Source of the DNA: Misgurnus anguillicaudatus
Lineage: Eukaryota; Chordata; Actinopteri; Cypriniformes; Cobitidae
Assembly (NCBI RefSeq): GCF_027580225.2
Contig: NC_073353.2
Location: 32,059,501-32,123,500, forward strand
Length of the DNA stretch: 64,000 bases
Direction of reading: 5' to 3'
Below, one piece after another: positions 1 to 12,455 of the stretch (position 1 is its first letter; every line of letters starts with the position of its first letter). The translations under genes were made by a program, and so were the position numbers. Under the pieces are notes generated by a model. The model made no database searches. It was not told where the DNA came from and saw only the letters and a list, made by a program, of their open reading frames with translations.

Positions 1-829
1 AAAATGATGGTAAGCACACAGCTGACTGTAACCATTGACTTCAATAGTAGGAAAACAAATATTATGAAAGTATTGTGATAAACGACAAAGAAGATTTTTT
101 GATAAATGATGGTAAGTACACAGTTGACGGTACGCATTGACTTCCATACTAGGAAACAAATATTATGAAAGTATTGTGATAAACAACGAAGAACATATTT
201 TGATAAATGATGGTAAGCATACAGTTGACGGTACCCATAGACTTCCATAGTAGGAAAACAAATATTATAAAAGTATTGTGATAAATGATGAAGAATATAT
301 TTTGATAAATGATGGTAAGCATACAGTACCCATTGACATCCATAGTAGGAAAACAAATATTATGAAAGTATTGTGATAAATGATGAAGAATATATTTTGA
401 TAAATGATGGTAAACATAGAGTTGACGGTACCCATTGACTTCCATAGTAGGAAAACAAATATTATGCAAATATTGTAATAAATGATGAAGAATATATTTT
501 GATAAATGATGGTAAGCATACAGTTGATTGTACCCATTGACTTCCATAGTAGGAAAACAAATATTATGAAAGTATTGTGATAAATGATGAAGAAGATATT
601 TTGATAAATGATGGTAAGAATACAGTTGGCGGTACCCATAGACTTCCATAGTAGGAAAACAAATATTATGAAAGTATTGTGATAAATGATGAAGAATATA
701 TTTTGATAAATGATGGTAAGCATACAGTTGACGGTACACGTTGACTTCCATAGTAGGAAAACAAATATTATGAAAGTATTGTGATAAATGATGAAGAATA
801 TATTTTGATGGTAAGCACACAGCTTACTA
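1..829. repeat. 102-bp minisatellite derived from a fold-back transposon
   Basis: About eight head-to-tail units start at 4, 106, 207, 309, 404, 506, 608 and 710. The spacing is 101-102 bp except for one 95-bp unit that lost 7 bp. Each unit contains the 'ttgacttccatagtagga' core found in the TTAA-flanked fold-back element at 41975-42227. Because 102 is a multiple of three, the array is open in two minus-strand frames of 223 and 203 codons with a repeating 34-residue motif. These frames are by-products of the period, not genes. The array runs off the left edge. Confidence 0.95.
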
Positions 830-1005
830 TACCCATTGAATTCCATTGTATTTGTTTTTCCTACTATAAAAGTCAATAGTTACAATCAGCTGTGTGCTTA
901 CCATCAATTATCAAAGTATCTTTTTTGTGTTTATCAGAAAAAAATAAATTCATACAGGTTTAGAACAAAATGATGACACAATTTTCATTTGGGTAAACTA
1001 TCCCT
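830..1005. mobile_element. Right arm of an AGGGATAG-type fold-back element
   Basis: The sequence from about 850 is the inverted counterpart of the array unit (it contains 'tgtgtgcttaccatca') and runs to a terminus 'gggtaaactatccct' followed by TTAT, one change from the TTAA target of this family. The minisatellite is therefore an expanded left arm and core, and this is the single surviving right arm. Non-autonomous; no coding capacity. Confidence 0.85.
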
Positions 1006-3116
1006 TTATAATGCTTAGTTGAAAATGCATCTGTTAACAGAATTTAAAATTGTCACCAAACAGTATTTAATTGTAACTTCAACTGGACAACACATGGTTT
1101 AAAAAGCAAACATATTTACTAAAGGTGTAATCTAATGTAACTATTTTTACACAAGCTCAAATTACCTTAAAAATGATATCAGTAACTCTACTGTATTAAA
1201 TTGACACTAAAGCTAAACACCAAATCTCTATAAAGATCTATGAAAACAATATAAATAAACTAAAAAAATAAAGATTATTAAATAAGGCAACATATAAAAT
1301 AACGCAAAATTTCATTTTAATGTCATATAATGTGCATAAAAGAGTAAAAATGCTGCTAACATTAAACAAAGGAACATTTAGTTATATAAAATCTGGCTGA
1401 TTATATAAAGACTGTACTGTACAGTACATCAAACTGAGCAGTCAGATCAGATATTCACAATGGAAAAGCGAAAAGCAAATGAGCTACAGTAACTGAAGCA
1501 TGAAGTTCATTGTACATCCTGTGCTGGCTTAATCAAGTGTAACATACTGTATGTTAAGTGGGTTAAAGGTACAGTAAAACACAATTTAATGGGTTATAAA
1601 GAAACTTGCACTTATGCACCACACATACAGAAAATATGCTTTTATTTATTAACAAAATAAAAGATTTATATATTATTCACAAAAGGAAAATGACAAACTT
1701 TTTTCATAAAAATTTTTCATAATTTATTAACTTTAAACAAAATGGATTAGCAAGTTTGTTTCAAAATGTATAGGCCGATGTGATAATCTTACCAATGAGA
1801 AATTATCTATGTAGCAATTTTTAATTATTAAAAAAAAACTTCAACCTTGTACTTTTAACAGCACTGACATCATAGATCTGGAAATGTTTTTGTGTAAAGA
1901 CAAACAGGTGTTTTGGAGAAAACTACTGAGGTGTGTCTTTTTGCACCATATATATATATATCATATAGCATCAAATACCAGTTAAATGGTCCTGTTTTTA
2001 GTCTATTACCTTTAGTCTAAAACATTTACAGCAGTAGATTGCAACGGTATTCAACATTTAATCTATTTTACTCACGCAGTAAGTGAAATATCTTTTACAT
2101 ATAACAGAATTTTATTTTCTATAGTGGTTGGAAAAAGTGTGGTTGGCGTACATTAGGATCTAGTTTCTTGAAATGATTCAAATATGATTGGGAATGTCAC
2201 AGATGTAGATACAGAAGGGTCTTTTGGTCAATAATGTGAGATACCTATCCGTTCCTATAAAAGACATGTTTTACAGTTTTATTAGCTCAGAAGCGAAATG
2301 AAGGAATAAGTTTCATCTTCATCTGTCATACACTGATGCACTCAACTATAACAACATGCAACACATAGCTAAATGTGTCACAAAACCACTGATTAGAAAA
2401 ACAGTCTAAACCACAGGCCTCATTTTCCTCATATTCTAATTGTGAGTGTTTTTTAGTCGTTTTTTTCTGCATTCACCTCCCCCAGCTTCCAACCCTCTCT
2501 ATACCTCAAAGCACACAAATAAAAAAAAAATGATATGCAAGTAGACGTATCTGCAATAACTGCACCATTGCTTTCGTGTTGCTACCCAAGCATCCTGGTA
2601 AACCCAATTAAACATCTATCCCTCAATGCATAGACAACCAAACATAAAGACACGCACACTCATAATAAACCTGTATTTTCACCACAGGTTCTTATGTCAC
2701 CAAAAGCATGCTCGCTGCACCAAGAAAGAGAACCAAAGCAAAAACCTCAGATAGATTTCGAGTTTCAGACACCCACACTGAGAACACGTGCAGGGGGTTG
2801 GATATGAGCCCTGTACAAAGTTTGGATGGCCAAAGATGTGAGAATCTTTTGAAAGCGTGCAGGGTGCATATCAGCTCCTCTCAACAACCACCGATGCACT
2901 TTTAAACAGGAAACGTCTTCGTACCCAAGACTGGAAACAACCCAAGGTCTTTCACAGGAGAAAGTCATTTCCTGCTTAAGACTAAAAGCAGCACACCTCT
3001 AACATCTATACAGCTGGCAACATATACACCCTACTGTCTTTAATAAGTGTCCACTGTGCACTTTTTGTCTCACTTTAATGAAAATAACAGTAGGGGTGAT
3101 TGGAGTCCCTGTAGGC
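1006..3116. other. Unassigned AT-rich DNA
   Basis: No gene or recognised repeat. A short (AT)n run lies at about 1950-1962. The small opposing open frames near 2708-2968 have no recognisable domain and no splice context. Confidence 0.6.
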
Positions 3117-3351
3117 CAGTGGTTCTCAAACTTATCGCCCTTGCGTAGGCTGCATCTCTTCGCGGCCCCCCAAAGAAAAATCATGACATGAAACAATTTC
3201 AAACTTAGAATTTCAATTAAACAAAGCATATTAAGTGCTTTTGGTTAGTAGCCTTGAGGTTATGATGAATTCATATATTTTATAACATGTCATAAGAATG
3301 CACCGTCCCACGCCCCCAAGGTGGGCCCGCCCCCCAGTTTGAGAACCACTG
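3117..3351. mobile_element. hAT-type non-autonomous element (CAGTGGTTCTCAAA ends)
   Basis: A 235-bp element bounded by 'cagtggttctcaaact' and its reverse complement 'agtttgagaaccactg'. CAG-starting ends of this form are typical of hAT elements. The flanking 8-mers (ctgtaggc / cggtatac) match at only five of eight positions, so the target duplication is decayed. The same family recurs at 13439-13717 and 54476-54752; the last has a perfect 8-bp duplication. Confidence 0.85.
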
Positions 3352-3570
3352 CGGTATACCAATAGTGCATCAAAATTCTTTCTAAGTTGGAAACTCATAA
3401 AAATGGATGAAAGAATAAACTCAAAGGTACTGGCATTTGGAAAATGACCCACAACATATTGAAGAAATCACACTGGTGTTTATTTATATCAATAGGATAA
3501 ATGTCCTCGAGTGACCAAAGCTAAAACTTCAATCCAATTTATCCAACTAAACTAATCTGTGAAATAATGT

Positions 3571-3786
3571 ACACTCTTAAAAATAAAGCTGTTTAAAAAT
3601 GTTCTTCAAATTGAAAAAACATTTTTGGTTTCTTAAAGAACATTTCAGTGGTTCTAGAAAAAACATTTTATAATCTAAAGAATGTGTATAACAAAGAACC
3701 AGAAAGGTTCTATTGATGTTAAATGTTCTTTAAAGTACCATTTAGACAAAAATGGTTCTTCTACGGCATCACAAAGCACCTTTAAC
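3571..3786. mobile_element. Fold-back element, ACACTCTTAAAAATAAAG end
   Basis: Starts 'acactcttaaaaataaag' and is built of inverted 'aaaggttctt' / 'aagaacatt' segments. It ends in 'atcacaaagcacctttaa', so the last bases of the right terminus are missing. I recognise it from memory as a common cyprinid fold-back repeat. Non-coding. Confidence 0.7.
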
Positions 3787-3798
3787 CTCCTAAGACCT

Positions 3799-4007
3799 GG
3801 GGTCTCATTTATAAAACTGTGCATAAGATCCTTACTAAAAGTCTACATATGCACAAAAGACAAAAATGGCATACGCCAAAAAATATTAAGACTTATAAAA
3901 CAAAGCAATGTTCCTTGCGTACATGAATCATCCGCAGATCTCATTTTCCCTTTAAGTTTTTTATAGATCACAACCTTTGCGTGGAAACGCTTTATAAATG
4001 AGACCCC
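3799..4007. mobile_element. Terminal-inverted-repeat element, GGGGTCTCATTTATAAA ends
   Basis: A 209-bp element with a perfect 17-bp terminal inverted repeat ('ggggtctcatttataaa' and 'tttataaatgagacccc'). No clear target duplication, so the superfamily is not assigned. No coding capacity. Confidence 0.8.
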
Positions 4008-6717
4008 CGGTGTGTCCAAATACGTGGACATCTCATTTTTTGGTGTTTGCACCATAATACTTAACTCTGTGTAACCGGAACCTGTTGTACACAAACGTGT
4101 ACAATTACATTGCTTCATGTTCAAAGAAAAGTATTTATTGGTTCTTCCTAACGCCAAATAGCTTGATGAAATCTAAAATGCAAGCCAAACCAAAGCTTTT
4201 GTCTTGTGAGGTTAAGGCCACATCCACACAAAGCCAGAGCTTTCCCTATTTAATAGTTTTCATCGTTCTAAAACAATAGTCTGTAAACTTGTCTCAAGGA
4301 ATTTCCGTGTACACACGAAACCCCTGAAAGCGACTCAAATCGAAAGTGCCAGACCAGTATGTGCGTTGTAATTCTGCCACAGAGATACACTATAAAAACG
4401 TAGAAGACGATTTGGAGCATGCAACTAAAGAAATGTTTACAACAAGATGTATTTCGTCTCAACTGCACCCTTCTACTTATACCAATGACGAATAAGTGCA
4501 ATTATGATAGCAGAATGTGTGAGAGAACATTGCTAGAATATGAATATATTGTATTGCAATAGCTAGCATGTGCAACGTTAAATCAAAACCAGTTAGCAGA
4601 TTTATAAATGAAAAAGTTTAATTACCGTACACTATAAATGCATGACATAGTAAACAATATGTGTACAATTAACTGTTTCCAATCTGTATGAGATATTAGA
4701 TGAATCGATAGAGGACAGAGGAAGAAATAAAGTGTAAAAGAAAGACACCATTGAGAACTGGAAGCTTGAAGAGAAGGAGCTCAAGCAGAGCTCAAGGATA
4801 GCAGCCCAGAGGGCTCACATTTAAATAGATGCTGAAGCATACAATGTAGATGTATTTGCAACATTCATAGCATTATTACATTTTTACAAACGTTAAAACA
4901 TTGCTGTGTATAACCATTTTATCAATAATGTACTTTACCCCAAACCTTACCCTAAACCCAAACTTTAATATGTAATGCATTGTTTTTATAATATGTTACG
5001 TAATGGACAGAAATGTGTTAGATAAATTTTGTATCAATAGTAACAATATAGCATTTAAAAGATAGTTTAATACAGTTGTACCCCAAAAGTTTATTTAAAT
5101 CATGTACTGTTATTAATCATGTACTAACATATTTATTGCGAAATTTCGAAAGCAGTCCCAAATTAGTTAAAATGATGGTGTGCTGCAGCCGTGGTCCTCT
5201 TTGATGCATATGAAGTACAGAGAAATATTAAACTTTTTAATCTACGAAAACGTTAATCCGGCTTTTCTCTGTCAAGGCGCGCATTTCAAAAATACATCGA
5301 CTGAAAGACGGAAATGTCGCAAATCTGTGATGTAGGACGCAAGAGCCTATGAGCATTTGATATCAGTGCCATAAAGCAATGTGTTGTAAAGCTTCTTGAG
5401 GTGCAATATTTGGAATTAAATTCATAGCAAACGCGAGATTTGCCATTTACGGTCGACTCGCTGCTGAGAACTGGGATCAAGATCGCTGGATAAAGGGATG
5501 AATTTGGATATGTTCCTCGAAATCGTATGAATTTTATAGATGTGGATTACAGTGAATGAATAAAATCAACATCTTTTGTGCTTTGGTGTAGAGATTGTTG
5601 CATAAAACAAACACTTTTGTGTGTCATGGCAAACAAACTAAATATTACGAAATGGTTAAAGAAATTTTATATATTTTAAGGTTTACAAGTGTAGTCCTGT
5701 TTAATATTATGTAATTCTCTAAATAAATAAGTCCGGAAACTGTTAATATATAAATAATTAACTTACTAGACCTAATATATAATAATACGTATAATATATA
5801 TGTATTATTATACGTTTCAGTGAGTATAAAAATGTAAGTAAATATATGTGTACCACACTTAAAGTAAAACATATTCTCATGAGCTAGCGCATTTTCAACA
5901 TTACTTTTAATTCCTTGCTTTCACCATGTGACTGAACCCAACTTGGTACGATCAAATTGGTTAAATTAAAAGACCACTTTTAACCCCCACTGGATAAACA
6001 ACTCTGCCATTAGTCTTTGCCAAACCGGTGGGCTCAGGAATACAAATGAAAATCGAATGGGGGTTGCCACATATAAACAAATTCCTGTTTTTTCAACCCT
6101 ACACAAGTATGAAACTGCAATATGATGTGTAAGGTTTGGAGCACACATAGCACTTTACAAGAGCGCCCAAACACTGGATTTGTGTCCATCAGAAATATTA
6201 AATATTTTCTCACTTTTTTTCATCTTTTGGTAAACACAAGATATCAATTCAACATCAAAAAATGAAAAAAATAGGCTTTACAACCTGGCAACACGCTTTG
6301 TCAGGCTATAATGAGAAAATGTCCAAGATGAGTGTTTCTCATTTTGTGTTTTATTAGGCCAAAGATGTGTGGTTTTTGGTAGCTACTAGATGGCACTATT
6401 GGTCTTTCAGATCCTCCAGTTAAACAATATTCAGTATTCACACAGCATGCCAAGCGACAAGCCTGCATGTTTTCCTTACATCCTTAAGTTTTCATCAGAT
6501 AAATAACTTAATTATCTGACCTTCCTCCTCCTCTTCAAAGATAAATTACCCGTATATGCTAAGTAAAAAGACAAATCATTCATGTTAAACTCGTGCTTGT
6601 TATCTGACTTTAAATCATATAACGCAAACGTTGTGTTGTTGTTGTTGTTGTTCAGTTAAATCAATGCTTGTTGTCATTTTGCCTGAGACAGAGAACTGTA
6701 TACTAATGAATAAACAC
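4008..6717. other. Unassigned DNA
   Basis: No gene seen. It includes an AT-rich palindromic stretch at about 5771-5816 ('taatacgtataatatatatg' region) and a 'ttaccctaaaccc' fragment near 4947. Short frames here carry no recognisable domain. A (GTT)n run lies just upstream of 6655. Confidence 0.55.
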
Positions 6718-6721
6718 TTAA

Positions 6722-6862
6722 AGGGATAGTTCACCCAAAATGTAAAACTCTGTCACCATTCATCATTTCTTTTGAAAGAAGATATTTTGATGAACCAATC
6801 AGAAGCCCCACTGACTTTCATAGTATTTTTTTTCTACTATTGAAGTCAAAGGGTCTTCTGAT
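6722..6862. mobile_element. Truncated AGGGATAGTTCACCC fold-back element
   Basis: The left terminus 'agggatagttcaccc' follows a TTAA at 6718-6721. The body contains 'cagaagccccactgac' and then a short inverted copy ('gtcaaagggtcttctg'). The right terminus is missing, so only the left half remains. Confidence 0.8.
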
Positions 6863-7872
6863 CATCAATAGGGATTTCATAGTGATCAGGTTGTGCTCTT
6901 AATGATTTTATTTCATAACTGTCCTGAATTCCTGACATATTTTCTGTAGACATTCATGTCTTCATTCCTGGCTGCCTTATTGATCCAACCTCACCCAATC
7001 CATTGTTTTGCCAATATCTGTGTTAAAGGAATGGGGTGGCAGATGATGAGCTTAACGTTTCTCAAAATCAAGATAAATGGTTTAACACACAAACAAGGAT
7101 CATAGAATCAGTACATAGGACCTTGTTACAGCCAGACACAATGATGTAGTTTCACAACATCATGCATGCAAGCTTGTTTTGAAGTGTGGAAAGGCAAAAT
7201 GCATTGCAGAATAGCTTGAAATCGTATCTCATATCTCAGCTGGGGTTTTGCCCAAAGGCATGTAAGACACAATCTGGAAGACGTCTAGAGACAAGTAGAT
7301 GTGCGACACTGAGAGATACAGCAGTCTGTGCATAATGAAACCAAAACAACTTATTTACAGACCTTGTTAGAAAACAGACACCATACATTAGGTCTAAGCT
7401 GAAAACTGGGTGACATATAACATATATGCAAATATTCCTACATTGACTGTGAACACCCAAACCAGTGAGATCAGAGTTACAGATAGTGTATATGCAGCAC
7501 ATTTTTGGCAGGGTTTTGGTCGTCATGTATTAGCAGTGGTGGGCAATAATCAGATTATGTAAGTTTCCCTTTTTTGCAACCAGAGCTTTATTTATCTGCT
7601 AATATTTGCTATTTGCAAAAATAAGATTTGCATCTTATTGCATTGTGAGAACATCTCACATCTGAGCTGCAATAATGTTTCATTTTTTGGACTGCTTCAG
7701 TTACAGTATTTATAAGAAAAGCATAATCTACTTACCAGCCTGTTAGGTTGCATACTAATGTGATAAAAAGCAAATTAGTGTATGGTCAAGCTACGTACAT
7801 CAAAAAAATATTTGGTAAAAGTAGCTTACTGCTTAAAAATCTACACTATCCCCCGTGTTTCGCAGACAAGGC
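6863..7872. other. Unassigned DNA
   Basis: No gene or clear repeat. The minus-strand frame at 7236-7526 (96 codons) shows no domain I can recognise and lacks splice or start context. Confidence 0.5.
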
Positions 7873-7876
7873 TTGA

Positions 7877-9494
7877 AGGGATAGTTTACCCAAAAATGAA
7901 AATAATGTCATTAATGACTCACCCTCATGTCGTTCTAAACTTGTAAGACCTCCGATCATCTTCAGAACACAGTTTAAGATGTTTTAGATTTAGTTTAAGA
8001 GCTTGTTGACCCTTCATTGAAAATCTACATACAGTAGAGCTGAAGATCTTTGCCCAAACCCGACGAGACCCGTTGGGACCCGAACATTTTACACGGGCTC
8101 GGGCCGGGCTCGGGCTTGCGCTCCGGCTTTGCACAGTAAATGAGCAGTCAAGTTCAATGCTGCTGGATGCACTATCAATAAGCGCAGGGCCGCACTGAAG
8201 CAATTTACAGTGGATTTAATAATTTTCCTCAACAAAAACATGTAGCCTAAGATTGGTGAGTAAAGGTTTTTCAATGTATAACTAAATATTAATTGAGTCT
8301 TAAATACAGTAATTTATATAAAATAAATATCTTAGACAGAGGATATAGACTAATGTTGGCATTAATGGAGATAAGTGCCGAAGCAAATCCCGTGGAGCCT
8401 TTATCTTAATTTCATTATTGCCAAATACCCATCTTAATTCAGAATATTATCTTTATTTAATTCGTTAAGAAATAATAATTTTTATTGGCATGTTGGCCTA
8501 TTTATAGTGTATTGCATAGGCCTATTTAGAGTGAGATGTTATGATGTTACAGATTACTTCTTTTATTTCTTTGTTTTAACTTTCAAGTTGCGTAGCCTAG
8601 TTAGTCATAAATAAATAATGTTAAAACCTGTGTAAATTACTCATTCTTGACAAAAGCTGTATACGTGCGCACATTTAAATAATGTCGGGCTGTAAACGGG
8701 TTTTAAATCAAAATGTACTTTCGGGTTCAGGACGAATTCTGTCGGGCTTCGGTCATTTCGGGCCTAACTTTTAAGGCCCGATTACAGCTCTAACGTACAG
8801 TATACTGTCCATGTCGATAAAGGTAATTAAAACATCATCAAAGTAGTCCATGTGACATCAGTCGGTCTGTTAGAATGTGTTGAAAATCGAAAATACATGT
8901 TGGTCCAAAAAAAAAAAATTAAGACTTTATTCAGCATTTTCTTCTCTTCCACGACTGTTGTGAAGCGCATGCGCGAGAATAAAGTCATGTAACTGCAATA
9001 CGATGTGGCTGACGTGTTATCTGGTGCGCCCCAGCTTTTTTTTGTGGGCCCAGGCTTCATTTACCGTCTGAGGGAGACGCACGCTGTAAGTTTGAAAAAA
9101 AAAAACTTTGCAAACATGTCTGAGGATAACACTTCTTCCGCGTCACTGCAGTCACGTGACTTTAGTCTCACGCATGCGCTTCACAACAAACACGGAAGAG
9201 AAGACAATACTAAATAAAGTCGTATTTTTGTTATTTTTGGACCAAAATGTATTTTTGATGCTTCAACACATTCTAACTGACCCACTGATGTCACATGGAG
9301 TACTTTGATTATGTTTTTATTACCTTTTTGGACATGGACAGTATACCGTACGTAGATGTTCAATGAAGGGTCAGCAAGCTCTCGAACTAAATATAAAACA
9401 TCTTAAACTGTGTTCCAAAGATTCTTACAAAGAGGTCTTACGAGTTTGGAACGTCATTAATGAAATTATTTTCATTTTTGAGTGAACTATCCCT
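7877..9494. mobile_element. TTAA-flanked fold-back element, Kolobok-like, carrying a nested insertion
   Basis: Left end 'agggatagtttacccaaa' preceded by TTGA (7873-7876). The right end is its inverted copy 'gaactatccct' followed by TTAA (9495-9498). Long arms pair around a centre near 9000-9050, with 'acatggacagtata', 'cacatggagtactttga' and 'cgcatgcgcttcacaac' mirrored. A TTAA target with purine-starting ends fits Kolobok better than piggyBac (established family property; assignment is inference). It is interrupted by the element at 8035-8792. Confidence 0.85.
8035..8792. mobile_element. hAT-like element nested in a fold-back element
   Basis: A 758-bp insertion with short inverted ends ('tagagctg' and 'cagctcta') followed by a GC-rich 'cgggcccgaac'-type subterminal region on both sides. 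It is flanked by 8-bp direct repeats acatacag (8027-8034) and acgtacag (8793-8800), one mismatch, as expected of hAT insertions. Removing it restores continuity of the outer palindrome. No transposase frame. Confidence 0.85.
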
Positions 9495-9498
9495 TTAA

Positions 9499-10380
9499 GG
9501 CTGGTCTTGGAATAAAACACATGTTTAAGTTGTCTCAAATGAAAATAACTTGCACTGACGGTTCTTAAAATATGCCAGTGCCATTGATTTGTCTCAAGAT
9601 ACACACCAGTAACGGTTTTTTAATAAAAGATGCTTAAACATCTTTATTTAACTAATGCCTGTCCTGGCCTTTAGCTAAGCTTTGTCTCTAAAACCTGGCC
9701 TAGATCTATAACACCGTCACACTGAGAAATGTAGTTACTGTAAATGAGTAGCATTGCTATTTTAAGCTACAAATTAGTGTGAGACATTCTTAGATCTCTA
9801 AAGTTACATTTTACTCTTTAAAGTATACTGCAGTGAGACAAAAGTCAAGCATTAGACCCTATAGTTAGTTATACCTGTACCACTATCAGATCAAATGTTC
9901 ATATGTTGACCCACAGGCACTGCGAGTCACAGAGACCACAAAAGCGATTACCATCGCCCTCTTTATCAGCACCGCATTCAGAAAGACAGCAACTGATAGA
10001 CATGAGCGCTCCATCTTGACAGATACAGTTGAACATGGTGTGGGTTCCTCTACCGTATATCTTTCCCACAATGTGTGCACAAAATCAGCCACTTATTTTA
10101 AGCAGTAAGCAATGATCAACAGACAAATGAAAAATGTGAAAATGCTATTTTAAAGGTATGCGCATGTACATCATATAGTGAGAGAAACCTTTATGCTGAT
10201 TACTGGGAAATAGATTTGCTAAGGATGCTGAAAGCTAATCCAATCAAGAAGGTAAAAAAATATGCATTTTAAGGTCAATATGGTCTTTTCTTGTACACTG
10301 ACTTTCTCTGACAAAAAAAAATAACTGTACAAAAATGCTAAAAAGATATAATATAAAAATATTAAATAAATAAAATGAAT
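9499..10380. other. Unassigned DNA
   Basis: No recognised repeat. The minus-strand frame at 9886-10092 has no identifiable domain. Confidence 0.5.
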
Positions 10381-10430
10381 GCATTTCCGGAGGAACTGCG
10401 AAAGTGTGCTTGCTCTGGTGCCGCCCATTT

Positions 10431-10800
10431 AGTTTTTTATCTTGTGCATCCTCACACTGGAGTCCCAAGTTCATGTACAAAGTTTGGTTTCAATGCGTGA
10501 AAGTGTTCCTGAGATACAGTATGAACGACTTCTAGTTTGGCGGCGTAAAATTTTAGATTTTTTTTATGTTGTGCATCCTCACATTGCAAACCCAAATTCA
10601 TGTACAAAGTTTGCTTTCAATGTGTGAAAGTGTTCCTGAGATTTGAACGACTTCCTGTTTGGCTGCGTAAAATTTTAGAATGTTTTTTTTTTGATGTTGT
10701 GAATCCTCACATTGGAGACCCAAGTTCATGTACAAAGTTTGGTTTCAATACGTTAAAGCGTTCCTGAGATATGAAGGACTTCCTGTTTTGGCGGCTACGC
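10431..10800. repeat. 127-bp tandem array, three units
   Basis: Units begin with 'gtgcatcctcaca' or a close variant at 10445, 10571 and 10699 (spacing 126 and 128 bp). Each contains 'ttcatgtacaaagtttg' and ends with 'gaacgacttcctgtttggc' or a variant. The array belongs to a larger dispersed repeat that continues to about 11120. Confidence 0.9.
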
Positions 10801-11135
10801 CACAGATTTCGTTTGGGCTGTGACAGGCAAATGCTCCTGAAAATCAAAAATCCTTCTAGTAACTTTTGTGAGGCTTGGTCCAAGGATCATGTACGTCCAG
10901 TTTTGTGAAGTTCGGACAAAATGTGTGATCTGTGAATCTTTTTTCTGTTCAATCCAATATGGCGGAAGAATGACATAGATCTGTGATGTCATCTCCTCAA
11001 GCAACTTACACCGGCACTGCCCAAATGTTTTAAAGTTTGAACGGGGTCTCTGTGACAAACGGCCTAGACGCAGGAGCTGGACAAAAATTAGGGCGGAATA
11101 ATAATAATAATAACAAGAAGAAAACTTATGAAGAA
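10801..11135. repeat. Dispersed repeat body with (ATA)n tail
   Basis: Continues the array with 'atatggcggaagaatgacat' and 'gtttgaacggggtctctgtg', and ends at an ATA microsatellite (about 11097-11112). I recognise the text as a repeated fish sequence but cannot place it in a class. The tail could suggest a retroposed 3' end. Confidence 0.6.
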
Positions 11136-11143
11136 CAAACTTT

Positions 11144-12033
11144 GGTAACGCTTTAGATTACAGCCCGGAAAGTACTGTGTAAGTACAGCGAATTTACTGC
11201 GTGTGTTTCTGTAATTATAGTATACTTCTGAAGTACGTACGTGTAATTATAAGGGAACAATTTATAATATTTGGGGAATAAAGGGGTAATAACCAGGAAA
11301 ATACAAATAATGCAGTAAAGTACTGTGTAAGTACAGCAAATTTACAGCGTATGCTTCTGTAATTATAGTTTACTTATGAAGTACATACGTGTAATTATAA
11401 GGGAACAATTCATAATATTTGGGGAACAAAGGGTAACAACCAGGAAAAATGCAAATAATATATGCAGTAAATATTTTATAACTAAGGGCTAACTTTTTTA
11501 ATATTACATGATATGTATGACTTATATGCTAAAAACGTGGGAAATTACAAATTATTAATACATTAAGTAATTCATAACTTCGGACTAATGATTTAAATAC
11601 AGTCTAAGTCAATTTTTTTCCCCCTTGTTTCACGTAGTTACAGAGTAAGTATGGCATCTGCGGGCTGTAAATTAAAGTGGCACTTGTTACCCCCTTGTTT
11701 CGCATAGTTAAAGAGTAAATACAACATCTGCGGGCTGTAAATTAAAGTGGCACTTATTACCCCTTTGTTCCCAAAATATTATAAATTGTTTCCTTAAAAA
11801 TACACGTAAGTACACTGTAATTACAGAAATGTATGCTGTACTTATGCAGTACTTTACTGCCTATAGTATTTGTATTTTTCCTGGTTATTACCCCTTTATT
11901 ACCCAAATATTATAAATTGTTCCCTTATAATTACACGTACATACTTCATAAATAAACTATAATTACAGAAACATACGCTGTAAATTCGCTGTACTTACGC
12001 AGTACTTTCCGGGCTGTAATCTAAAGTGTAACC
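11144..12033. mobile_element. 890-bp hAT-type palindromic element with perfect target duplication
   Basis: Ends 'ggtaacgctttagattacag' and its inverted copy ending 'ctgtaatctaaagtgtaacc'. It is flanked by perfect 8-bp direct repeats caaacttt (11136-11143 and 12034-12041). Inside, a segment running from 'gtaagtacag' to 'cagtaaagtactg' is duplicated on both arms, so the element is an inverted repeat made of tandem sub-repeats. No coding frame. The 8-bp duplication supports hAT. Confidence 0.9.
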
Positions 12034-12044
12034 CAAACTTTTTG

Positions 12045-12148
12045 CAAGCACACTTAATTAAGTCCAAGAAGTTAAACAATTTCAACTTATCACAAGTGAA
12101 AACTTGCAAAAAAGTTGTTTTAACTTCATGCTGCCTTTTTTTACAGTG
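12045..12148. mobile_element. Fragment of a CACTGTAAAAA-type fold-back element
   Basis: Contains 'gttttaacttcatgctgcc' and ends 'tttttttacagtg', matching one end of the family at 32514-32740. The opposite end is absent. Confidence 0.6.
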
Positions 12149-12455
12149 TACATGCCATTATATTAAAAATCTGTCTTTTCTGTAGTAATTTGTTGAAGCC
12201 ACATTACTCCACGAAAAAGATCCAAGGCTTATATTTTTGGTTATGTCTCACTCCATAATGAAATCTAGGTCCAGCTGTGAGATATATGAAATGCAGGAAA
12301 ACTGTATAATGCTTCATTTAACAACTACAACAGAAGTACTTTACAGACCCGTGCTGTTGATGAGAAACAGATACGTTTTTATGCTTTACTAATGTAGTGT
12401 TCACCACGTGCCATCTTCCTGTAGCTGTACTGCTAGAGACACTTAAGAAAACATT

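Noticed and set aside
1..829. CRISPR-like array
   Set aside because: The whole 102-bp unit repeats with no variable spacers, and the DNA is eukaryotic.
149..876. Two long minus-strand frames (223 and 203 codons) with a repeating HHLSKYILHHLSQYF-like motif
   Set aside because: They arise because the 102-bp satellite period is a multiple of three. Both frames translate the same repeat DNA, and there is no promoter, splice site or domain.
4940..4980. Interstitial telomere-like repeat ('ttaccctaaaccc')
   Set aside because: Only one or two imperfect units. Similar text occurs by chance and in several fish transposons.
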